DNA from: Artemisia argyi
Lineage: Eukaryota; Streptophyta; Magnoliopsida; Asterales; Asteraceae
Assembly: GCA_030686995.1 (NCBI GenBank)
Contig: CM060696.1
Coordinates: 112,154,949 to 112,218,948 of the forward strand
Reading direction: 5' to 3'
Length of the DNA stretch: 64,000 bases
In this document: one piece after another, positions 46,936 to 56,487 of the stretch
Layout of the letters: every line of letters starts with the position of its first letter
Numbering within the stretch: the stretch's first letter is position 1
Made by a program: the position numbers and the translations under genes
Notes under the pieces: generated by a model
Told to the model about the DNA's origin: nothing
What the model saw: the letters and a program-made list of their open reading frames with translations, nothing else
Database searches by the model: none

Positions 46936-49899
46936 CAGATCGGAAAGGCACAAATATAAAGTAATTCGTGCCTTTGTTAGGAACAGTCGTCTTTTTGGCG
47001 ACGAACTTTCCCCAATACTAAGACCGGGTTGCTATCTGAAGTAATAGCAAACCATTATTTTAAATCCGGGTTGCAGTCTGAAATAACTTCAAGCCATTTA
47101 GGCATGTTTTGAAAAACCTTTTGAACTTCTGCTCGAACTTCATTTAAAGTCCCGTGTCATTATTGAATGACATTTCTAGGACCGTAAATGTTATCGATGC
47201 CAGAAGACATGCCTTTAAAAAAACTATTTTTGGTATTTTCTAATTTTCTGATTTTTTATGGGTTTTTGTTGGTTTTATATATCTATATACATTTAGGTAT
47301 AATATATGTACAAAGGATACTATTAAGTTTAAGAAGATGTTGACATGAATACCGAAATGAGGATTTCGTTCAGCTTGTTGTAGACACGTGTAGTCAACAT
47401 CTCTTAACCATTCACCACCAAAGCATTCGAGGCTCATGAATAATTGTCTGAACTTGTGCCTTCTCAGTGTGATGCTTTGGTAGCTTCTCCCCAAACAGAC
47501 AATCATCTTCATGAGACCACTTCCCCCAGACAGTTGAAGTGATGCAAAAAGTCTCATTGAATGAAGCTCGAGAACCCCAAAGAAAACGATAACACCGAAG
47601 TAACAAGGTGAACCACGGATCATCTCTGTGGTAAACAATCCCGGAATGTAAGATGAAGCCCGATCACATGACCCTGTTGTACGTCCCTGATGTACACATT
47701 ACTCTGCGGTTTTGAGCAGTTGTCTATTCAGGGGAATAAGATATCAACATATTCATTTCACCAAATGCTTTCCAGTTATCTTACACATACCAACTTAATC
47801 TATATTGTACGCATGTATCCAACACAAGAAGAAACGATGACACCAAAGTAACAGGTTGAGGCACTAATCATCTCTGCAGATATCTCCTCCGGAATATATG
47901 ATTAAGCCCGATCACGTGAACCTGTTGCGCGTCCTTGATGTACACAAATCTCTCCCCTGATGGTTGCAATCTCATCGGAATCATCATACCATTGTGTACA
48001 TGAAGCATTAACCAGAAGCACTTTACCGTAAACCATATCAGCTCGTATGAAGATGTCGCTAAGCAATATCATCTCATACTCCAAATGTCCTTCTCATATT
48101 TCTTCCTACTGAAAGCTGAAGTAGTATATGCCACAAGTATCAAGAGACTACTTCCCCCATGTAGTTGGAATAATACACCAAACGCTACGAGTTAATACAC
48201 TGAGTTTCTCTACGGTTATGACATATGTCTTCCCGGGATAACTTCAATTAAGAAGAAGTATTATGTTCATCACGTGTACTCGTTATGCATTCAGATGTAT
48301 GTCTCCTTCCCCCTTGCTAGTTTTGATACATCAGAATCAACAACAACTTTTACGCACATCTACTTGAATTGTTGAGAAGAACCAAATAAGCTAAAATGTA
48401 TCTAGTGAGAATCAACTGCTATAGAACCGCTCACTAATTGGGTTAATCCTCCCTCCCAATTAGTAAGCCCATAAGTGTACTTGCTCCCTCCCAAACTGAC
48501 AACCCGTTTAAAACAACATTGATGCTTGTTGAAGAAGTGTCTCTCAATTCTGCCCAAAATGTCTTCATTCTCTTAACATGTCATCCACAACGTAAAGTAG
48601 ATCATAGACTGATAATCTGTAGCTTCTTCACGGGTTTGTTTGGGGAACGTCATGTCGACATTTTCAACTCACTTAGAATGCTTCCAGTTCTTCGTAAAAG
48701 ACCCCAATGTACACAATTCTCCCTCCATGATGATGACGATCACTCGGAATCATCATAACTGTGTGTACATAAACATATCAACTAGAAGCTACATACAAAT
48801 CACTACCCCATGAGTAGAAGTCGATAACAATTCTCTTCAACAATTCTCTGCAGATCAACCCCTAATTAAACCTCTTTTCACTTCCACTGGATAATAGTAA
48901 ATGACCACGTATGGAGAAAACCCGATATACCAAACTTGAAACTAAAGTAGAGTTCCCAGCTCTTGTGTCTTAAGCTTGCACTAATGTTGGAAGAACGGTG
49001 TAGAGAATTTATGCTCCAAGCAAATCTCTAAGTACTCACTACCCAACCATAGCATGAGACATTACCACCTCTTGCGATTATCCACAGCGACAACGGCGTG
49101 TGACACTGAGTACTACAACGTAACTCCTTAAAGTGATAGTTAACCAGGTCTCCAACCATCCACCTCGACTGCTGGTAACTAGATAAACCAAGTCTTCAAC
49201 TTAAATCTCAAGCACGAGCAAGTTATCGTTGAAAGTCATACATCCAACCACCCTGACTTCAAGATAAACTAAGATCACGCCTTTGTGAAAGTCAACTTCA
49301 ATCTCAAATATGTGATACCCAATCAACTCCGTAGTCACAATTAGTCTTCCTTAGTTAGTGGGATATTAGGTGTTGGAGGAGAGGAGAGTCATTTCACGCA
49401 TCAATTAACATGTATTTTATTCACACTTCTCCCCCTCAAATATTGCATATGAGGATGCGATTTTTGATTGAACAAGTGAATAGAAATACATGTAGTTTAT
49501 CCACACTTCTCCCCCTCAAAAATTGCATATGAGGTTGATCCACTGTTCACACTTCTCCCCCTCAAAAATTGCATTTGACGATGCCATTTTTTATCGAGTG
49601 GATAATAACAAATACAATCCGATGAAGGTAATCCACTTGAAGACTGAACAAGCGTGGAACAAATATGAAGTTTGTTGATGAGAATGGTCAAAAGCAAGAA
49701 CATTTCACAACTTCAGAAGATAAAGCACACTCAAGCGTACACTTTTCTTTTCTTTGATGAACGGGGCCTGAAGTGTTGTCAGCAGACGCCATAATGATGA
49801 CAATGAGGACTGAGGCTTGAACTGATTTGTTCAAACGTCATAGTCGATGAAGAACGAGGCCTGAACTGAAGTATTCAGACGTCATAATGCACACATACA
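46936..49899 (-). other. Copia internal region without pol
   Basis: No domain is recognisable on either strand. Old direct repeats are visible: the stretch 47585-47705 recurs in altered form at 47830-47945 (ACGAT, GTAACA, ATCATCTCTG, CCCGATCACRTGA, GTCC, TGATGTACACA), with another piece at 48708-48790. Three copies of CACACTTCTCCCCCTCAAA lie at 49422, 49502 and 49548. Three loose units around GGCCTGAA and CAGACGTCATAATG lie at 49760-49887. The minus-strand frame at 47240-47638 is not like any protein I know. Confidence 0.5.
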
Positions 49900-51641
49900 T
49901 CAACATTGACTTGCCAGACCTCCTGAAGCAGGAGATATGCTTGCTTTAGGCCTCCAGACTTTGAGTCTTCTCATGTTGTGAATGATTGATGTACCTGCAG
50001 CTGAGTAAGGACTACCTGCACTAACATTACAAACTTGATTGCATATATATGGGTTAGTGACAACAGTATCCAAACCCTTAGGGGTTTCATGGTCAACCAT
50101 GGCATTGCCATCAGTAAACACCTTTTTGGTAGGTATCCACTTAAGTCCAACGTACTTAAAAATTCTACCAGTTGGAATCCACTTATGGAAAGGTCTAGGA
50201 TTTCTAATATTCTTATGCATAGTAGAAGGCTTATCAATATACCTAGTCTCCAAAGATTTAGCAGTTTGTATCCACCTAGGAGAAATATTAGGTTTGTTTT
50301 GCTTCTTATGCATTGTGGATGACTTACTGTAAATCCTAGACTTAACAGGTTGAACCTTAGCAGTCTTCCTCAATAACCTAGGAGGCATCATACAAGGTTA
50401 TGAGCCTAAGATTCCATCCTTTTGAAGTAACGCCCTTTTCCTAGCCTTTTCTAGATCATAGTTCTTGTACAAGTCCTTGATATCACAAGATTTTTGAATC
50501 TTAATGCTTGGTTTTGACTCTATTCTTAAACTAATCCTAGAGACACTAGAAGTGGGAGTAGCTACTTGTTGAGGTTGAACAAAACTAGAAGCAGTTACCT
50601 TGGGCAAATAATGTGGAGTGACTGGTTTTGTCAAAACTTGTTCCGCATCAACTTGGGAGGCAAACCATGTTTTTGAAAATTTTGGTCGTTCAGATCTAAA
50701 CGCAGTCAATTGTCTAACAACTGATTGGTTTCTATTCGATTGAAAAACAGGTTTCCCCAAGATTGATGGTTTTGCAAACTTAGTGTCCACACTATTCCCT
50801 GTTGCTTTTCTTAGCTCGTTCTTTAATGTTGTTATTGTGAAACCCTTTTCCTGAACTTGAGCTTTGAGTTCATCAATTTTTGCAATCAAATACGTTGTTT
50901 GCTCAACAGTTTTAGTTTTCGTTTCTTTGATTGAATCACACAGTTCTTTGCAATAAATTTTCAAATAATTTAGCCACATTAGGTTCCAATTCAGTGTTTC
51001 TAATTGCAATGGCATTACTTTCATGTTTAGCATTTACTTCATTACACACATCACACATCTCATGCATCATGGTAATTTGATTTTTTTAATTTGTTGATCG
51101 TTAAGTTTTTGGCTTCCAGCTGAGCTTTCAGATCATTTATCATAAAGAATTCGTGGAAATCAGGAAGTTCCGGATTTTTACACGGTTGATTAGTTTGAAA
51201 ACTTTCTTCCTTTTGCTGCATTGTGATTTCAAGTGAAATACAATGTTTTTCAAGTTGTGCAAATTTGTTTGAAAGTTCATTAAAAACTTCTTTATCAACC
51301 ACGTCATTCGATTTAAATGACTCAGCCATAAACAAAGGATTAACACAATGTTTTTCAAGTTGTGCAAATTTGTTTGAAAGTTCATTAAAAACTTCTTTAT
51401 CAACCACATCATTTGATTTAAAAGACTCAGCTGTAAACAAAGAACTTGACCCATCATCACGTTCAGCATCCTGATCACTTTCTCCCCCTTTATGATTCAT
51501 ATTTGTTAAATCATAAATGGTATTGCTATCAGTCTTTTTCAACAAATATGTGTCATAATTGGGCATAACTTGATCAGTATGTAGTTGTTCATCAGAAAGC
51601 ACATTATGATGTTCAGTTAGGGGTACCTCAGCACATGACAC
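49900..51641 (-). pseudogene. gag: Copia gag C-terminal/linker region, broken
   Basis: Read on the minus strand from 51641. The first segment (to 51060) is acidic and coiled-coil like, with a perfect 35-residue duplication of a block starting AESFKSNDVVDKEVF. A frameshift leads to the second segment (51033-50398) with ELKAQVQEKGF, GNSVDTKFAKPSILGKPV and NQSVVRQLTAFRSERPKFS. A TAA separates the third segment (50391-49900), with RPFHKWIPTGRIF and GLKWIPTKKVF. I recall these blocks from Copia gag-pol proteins of Asteraceae. The N-terminal capsid domain and the zinc knuckle are not visible, and pol does not follow. It is not functional. Confidence 0.72.
51241..51450 (-). repeat. 105-bp in-frame tandem duplication in gag
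   Basis: Units 51241-51345 and 51346-51450 are nearly identical. The length is 35 codons, so the reading frame was kept. Both encode SNKFAQLEKHC. Confidence 0.9.
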
Positions 51642-51898
51642 TTGTTCTTTTGTTGGTCAGAAATCTGCATCCATGTCATGTGTGATAAGAGTCACTGAAC
51701 TGCTGGTAGTGTCATGCTTATCAGTCTCTGACCCTTTGCATATCATGACAACTGACCCAACATCCGATGCTTTACCCGAATCGCCAATACATCACATGAT
51801 TGCACCCTACATGCCTTCACCTTGTCATCATATGCAGGTATATGCTGTGCTTTTTCTTCAATGAATATTTTCACTTTATCCATAAGTTGGATGAGTGT

Positions 51899-53290
51899 TG
51901 ATGCGTGGGAATTGCTCCAGGCTTTACCTCTCGAGGGATCTCGAGAAGCTTACAACCCCCACCAGGCAGTGTACCTGATCGTTGTAGTATAGTATAGTGA
52001 CAAGTACCGGGGGATTGATCGTTCAGCTCAGGAATAGTGTCGCTAGGATTAGAAAGCCTAAAAAGTAGGTCTAGAGGTGAGGGATGATTCTTTTTGTATT
52101 GTTTTTATATTTTATAAAAACAAGTAAAAATCTCGGTTTTTAGAGGAGTGGGCGGAATTAGTTGCTAGTCAACCAACCCAATAACTAAAGATGCAATCAA
52201 AATAAAATAATAAAAATATAAATAAACTAAATTAAACTAGTGGTGTGAGCAATATGTGGGAGAATTGTGTTTACTTAGATTTCACTACTCCCTAGATATC
52301 TTTTACAGGTTAATTACTTTTTACAGTTGCATGGATGACAGGTTATATTCCTTAATACCATTCATGGGGTGGCGTACTTACTTCCCCAATTCTATAAGCT
52401 CCTACTTCACTCCTATGTCGAGCCGGCTAAGAAGCTCCTAACATGTGATCACTAGAATTCGCTCATGCATTAAATACAACCGTAAAAACCTAGTACACAT
52501 CGGTTCATGTTTCTTAAGACGTTCAAGCAAGTTACACAATGGAGATCTGCCAGTTTTCTTAAGCCTAACATTGAAATCATTCATCCATTACAACTATAAA
52601 CAAGAAATCAACCTATAATCAACATCTAGGTTTCATTACATCTAAGCAAACACACAATAGATCTAGCCTAGCATGTTATAATCAAGACAAGCATAAGATA
52701 TATTCAAACAACACATAGACATATTGAATGAATTGAAAGAAGACTTATCTTAATTGAACATGAAGGGTTTCAAGGGGTGAAAACCCTTGAAAATACTGTT
52801 AAAAATGACTTAGGGTTTATTAGGTTCGGCCCTATTATTCTCCACACAAGTTCCTCTTTTAATGAATGAAAAATAGAAAAGTATATATAGTCTTGTACTA
52901 ATGTTTGAATGCGAATAAGAGACAATTAGAGATCTTTGTTACAGTTTGGATTCTATTAGATGGAATTGTTATTGACCCAACTCGCTAGCAGTAAGCAAGT
53001 AGCTAGAACAAAGGACAAGAATGTTGCTATCCTGATATATGTCTACTTTTCCTCTTTAAGACAAAACGTCAAAAGATAGAGCAACTCGCTGGACAAAAGT
53101 TAGATAAGTTGCTATCAGCAAACAAGTGATACCAACTCGCTATTGAAAAAAAACTGGCAACTTGCTACCGTCACTTTCTTGGTTTTTGTCTTAATATCCC
53201 TTTTTGGCTAAGTAACCAAATTGCATTCCACAAAAACTCAACTCGCTGTCAAGAAACAATCCATCCTAAACCAACTCGCTGTGAAGAAAC
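51899..53290 (-). mobile_element. Athila-type LTR fragment with a different U3 array
   Basis: The left edge starts TGATGCGTGG and follows the Athila LTR through the tRNA-Asp-like stretch (51977-52008) and the conserved body to the TATA box at 52881-52890. Beyond it, where the relatives carry TGACGSCGTCA, this copy has CAACTCGCT at 52979, 53081, 53131, 53229 and 53273, plus degenerate forms. The outer U3 end and a matching target duplication (AGTGT expected) were not found. The LTR is thus either truncated or the array belongs to the Copia leader. The right limit is uncertain. Confidence 0.65.
52979..53281 (-). promoter_or_regulatory. Array of CAACTCGCT motifs
   Basis: Five exact copies and several near copies (CAACTTGCT at 53157) lie 90-390 bp upstream of the TATA box in LTR orientation. 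This is the same position as the TGACGSCGTCA array of the related LTRs. Confidence 0.5.
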
Positions 53291-53521
53291 CCATAAAATA
53301 TAAGTCAAATTTGCTCAAAGCTTACAATAGTAAGATGAACCAAACTATTCAAGCACTAAACAAAGATAATCTAACAAACCAATACATGAAAGTACAACCG
53401 CTAAGCAAATATAACCATGAAATAAGCTCAAACTTATGAATTTCAAAGAGAAATATTCGAACCAAATAGAACACAAAAAACAAGCTAAAAATCCGAAAAT
53501 TGACCAATCCCTAAGATGAAA

Positions 53522-53541
53522 CCATGGCTTTTGATACCAAT
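53522..53541 (-). other. Copia primer binding site, initiator tRNA-Met type
   Basis: On the minus strand TTGGTATCAAAAGCCATGG follows the LTR. The classical Copia site is TGGTATCAGAGC, so it matches apart from the A-for-G change and small differences. Confidence 0.75.
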
Positions 53542-53927
53542 TGTTGAAGATTGATTATTATAACAAACAAGTAACAATATGTTAGGTTAGAATTAAAGAA
53601 GAAGAAAGAAAGATATCTTAGAGAGAGAGAAAGAAGTTGGGAGGATTCTAGAGAGAGAAAGTGAAGAGAAATGTAGAATATTAGATTAGGTGAATGAAAG
53701 CTCCAACCCCTTCCAAGCTAGGGAAGGGGTATTTATAGTTACAATAAAACGCCCCCTGAAACGGGCTGTGGAGCGGGCTGACAGTGGGTAAAGACCCGAC
53801 CGGACTCCACAAATACTAACTAACACTAAACTACGTACTAACTAATATGATAACTACTACGAGCTACAATATGCTAAAATATACTCGGGGTGACCGAGTC
53901 TTTATATGAATAAACGTATTCCTAACA
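53542..53927 (-). repeat. 5' LTR of the Copia element
   Basis: Start TGTTAGG on the minus strand at 53927 and end CTTCAACA at 53542, followed by the primer site. The outer flank CAAGA completes the target duplication. It differs from 31482-31867 at only a few bases. Confidence 0.93.
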
Positions 53928-55010
53928 CAAGAATTGGCTATTAAAATATTAAGTCAAACCGTATCTTCTTCTGGCTGTGAACGGAATTGGAGTATCTTTG
54001 AAAGGATTCACACGAAAAGGAGAAATAGGTTGGAACATAAAAGACTAAATGACCTTGTGTATGTTCACTACAACTTGCGGTTACAAAACAGGTATTATAT
54101 ATTTAAATAAAACGTTTGTGTAATTGTGACACATTTTTTTACATGTTATCTTTATTTATGAATGTTTTTCTAGGCTCAATGTTGATAAGAGGTATTACAA
54201 TCCGATTGATTATGAATGTATTGATAGTATGGACTTTTGGGTGGTTGAAGAGGAACCGCAAGGAGAACTTGATTATGATCAATTAGAGACTATGCTTGAT
54301 GACCAAGATGAAGAACCACATTGCCAAATGCAAGGTTACATTTTTACATATATTATTAGTCTAAAGCCAGCTTTTTAGTCTATTTTTAGTCCACTGTTAG
54401 TCTAAAGCCAGCTTATTTGATATTATAGGAAACACAAGTGGTTACACTCTTGTTGATGAGGATGAACATGATAGTGAATTCCATCTACTAACTGATAGTG
54501 AACTTGAGGCATTTAACACGCCAATGCCTTAATAGTAAGGTATAGCAAGATATTTATATACTAAATTTGTTTATGATATATGGATTGAGAGTGTTGTATT
54601 TGCGCCTTTTTTTTTTGTATTGCAGGAAATTGGAAGTAATGATGTTGCTCAATGGCTTTTGCATGGATCATGATATATATAACTAGATCCCTCTATGACG
54701 GCAATTTCTTTTGATGTTTAAACTATCTAACTTTTATGTAATGCCATTTTGAAGTTTCGGACATGTTTCTTTTGTTGGATAGTATGTGTTTAGTACTTGA
54801 TCATGGTTGGTATTAGATTTTCAATGTATTAGACTTGTTAAAAAGCTTGTTAGACTTTATCATGATGCATGGTATCCTACAATATTTCTGCAACAGCTAT
54901 ATAGTTTATTGCCTCCTTCACAGAACCGGTTTGATCCCACGGTTGAACCGGTGACCCGGTGACTTGGCCGGGTCAATCAAAAAACCGGGTTTTAAAACAT
55001 TGGTTATGGG

Positions 55011-55640
55011 TAATGAATTAATTCCAACCCATGTTAAGATTATTGTAATAGGTGCTCATTGTTCAAGGTTAAGTCACTTGGAAAAAAAAGTCAATCGGCA
55101 CTCATAAAGAATGGATGGGTCATAATTTCCCCACCAATTATTTTTTTTCTAGATTGATGATCGGTTTTCAATTTCATAAATTTTTTAGAATTACATAGAG
55201 GTGAAAGAAAAATGAAAAACAAGCTGCACCACTAGCTTTTTGAATTGCAGAACTAATTCTTTTGAAAGCAACATTTGTGAATATAAATGTCATAACATTG
55301 CTATGCATAACTCGTTGTACTCTGTTGAGGAGCTCCACTGCCTCAAATGCAAGAAATCCAAAATTATCTAACGCGAAACGTATAACGTGTTAATAATGCA
55401 TGTTTTCTCGTGTTTTGTGACTTTGCACTTCAACTACTTTTCTTTAAAACTTATTATGCATTTACACATGGAAAATAAAAAGCAATCATATTTGCCTAAG
55501 TATAAAATTAAAAACAAGTCAATATTTTGTTGATGAAATTGTGGAATTAATATCCTAGCTAGCATTTTTGAGCTATTGATACAAAAGTTGGGCATTCCTA
55601 GTTTGGGCTCCTGCTCTCGTACCAATTAGCTCTTAATGCT
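55011..55640. other. Flank of the hAT transposon, no gene seen
   Basis: AT-rich sequence without a protein-like frame or a recognisable repeat. It continues the sequence interrupted at 29488. Confidence 0.5.
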
Positions 55641-56064
55641 TGAAACCTGCGCACTAAGAAAGTAAACAAACACCGTTAGGCTTATCGTGGGATTGTCTCC
55701 CACGATTATCCTTTGGCGTGAGAGTAAGTAATCGGTTTAAGGTTATATTGAAGAGTTAGGGTTTTGTCAATCGTACCTTTAATGAGAATTCTGTCATTCT
55801 TTATATAGGCACGAAATCCTTGTAGATTTCGTGCTCCTTACTCTACGCACGCGTAGTGCTTATCCGGCCTATGGATCTTTTATCCATAAATAAAAGATCC
55901 TTATCTAGACTATAAATAGTTTGGTTGGGTTTGGGCTTTCGTGAGTCCAAACCGTTAGTAGTATGGCCCAAATTATTGTCATAATAGCCCACTCATAGTG
56001 GACTTGGGCATTAGTAGTGTTTATCATTTGGGCTTGTGGCCCAAATATAGACTATACGTCATCA
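55641..56064 (-). repeat. 3' LTR of the Tat element (about 424 bp)
   Basis: The right edge is firm. On the minus strand the polypurine tract ACTGGGGGGACA (56076-56065) is followed by TGATGACGTATAG (56064 downward). A TATA box (CTATATAAAG) lies near 55800. The left edge (TGAAACC at 55641, or TGCTTG at 55638) is a guess, because the partner LTR is not in the window. Confidence 0.65.
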
Positions 56065-56487
56065 TGTCCCCCCAGTCTAGTGTGCGCGGGTCGTAGCCGT
56101 GGATGCTAGACTAGTGAGAGCAGTGGTAAGCGTGGCGAGAAGAACTTAAGATAATTACCGCCCAATATTTGGAACCATGTATCTAGTCCAAAATATCTTA
56201 AAGATACCTTGGGAAATGGGGAGTGTGTCCACGTATTTATCGGGAAGTGGGGAAAAATGCTTGTACCGCCTTGCATCCTAGCCACATGATTACCGTTAGT
56301 GGGATCCACGTGGAAATCTTTTTTAGGGTTTGGTGGCCTTATATAAAGCACTGCCTCCCTTTTACTAAAAAACTCACAGTAAACTCAATTTTTCCGTCAT
56401 TTCTAAAATTTCTTAAAGCTCTTTCAAGAATCAACTGTTTTATTAGGTAACAGCGAGTGCGCTCCGTAGTAAATCTTGTTTTTAGAA

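Larger units (their letters stand above)
31482..53927 (-). mobile_element. Copia-type element without pol, host to later insertions
   Basis: The two LTRs (31482-31867 and 53542-53927, each 386 bp) begin TGYTGAAG and end CCTAACA. The target duplication is CAAGA (31477-31481 and 53928-53932). The minus orientation is shown by the primer site next to the right LTR and the polypurine tract next to the left LTR. Subtracting solo LTR C and the Athila-type element leaves about 9.9 kb. Of that, only gag-like frames (49900-51641) are coding; protease, integrase and reverse transcriptase are not visible. LTRs are nearly identical, so it is young. It is probably a non-autonomous Copia. Confidence 0.93.
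29910..54532 (+). pseudogene. hAT transposase, decayed and interrupted
   Basis: The ATG at 29910 follows a possible splice acceptor (TTGTAG). Codons about 30-70 form a BED zinc finger (WDYATL, CNYC, RVKKHLAG). After 30275 the frame is lost and a T33-A10 tract (30307-30349) intrudes. A middle block at 30527-30898 has SDGWTD, VTDNAANY and WSPCAAH, the DUF659-like part of hAT transposases. A short internal deletion follows, then 30955-31374. Copia splits the gene at 31481. The C-terminus resumes at 53933 with the hAT dimerisation motif (SSSGCERNWS, TKRRNRL, LVYVHYNLRL) to a splice donor at 54092. Exons 54174-54334 and 54429-54532 end in a clean TAA. Stops, frameshifts and the deletion make it a pseudogene. 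Confidence 0.9.
29489..55002 (+). mobile_element. hAT transposon, split by a Copia insertion
   Basis: The terminal inverted repeat is CAATGTTTTAAAA at the left and its complement at the right, followed on both sides by CCGG-rich subterminal sequence. An 8-bp target duplication GTTATGGG lies at 29481-29488 and 55003-55010. Removing the Copia element and one copy of its duplication leaves about 3.06 kb. The gene inside is a decayed Ac/hAT-type transposase, so the element cannot move by itself. The Copia target duplication lies inside the coding region, proving that the hAT came first. Confidence 0.96.

Noticed and set aside
47240..47638. 132-codon minus-strand frame in the Copia interior as a pol remnant
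   Set aside because: No conserved protease, integrase, RT or RNase H motif could be found in it or in neighbouring frames.
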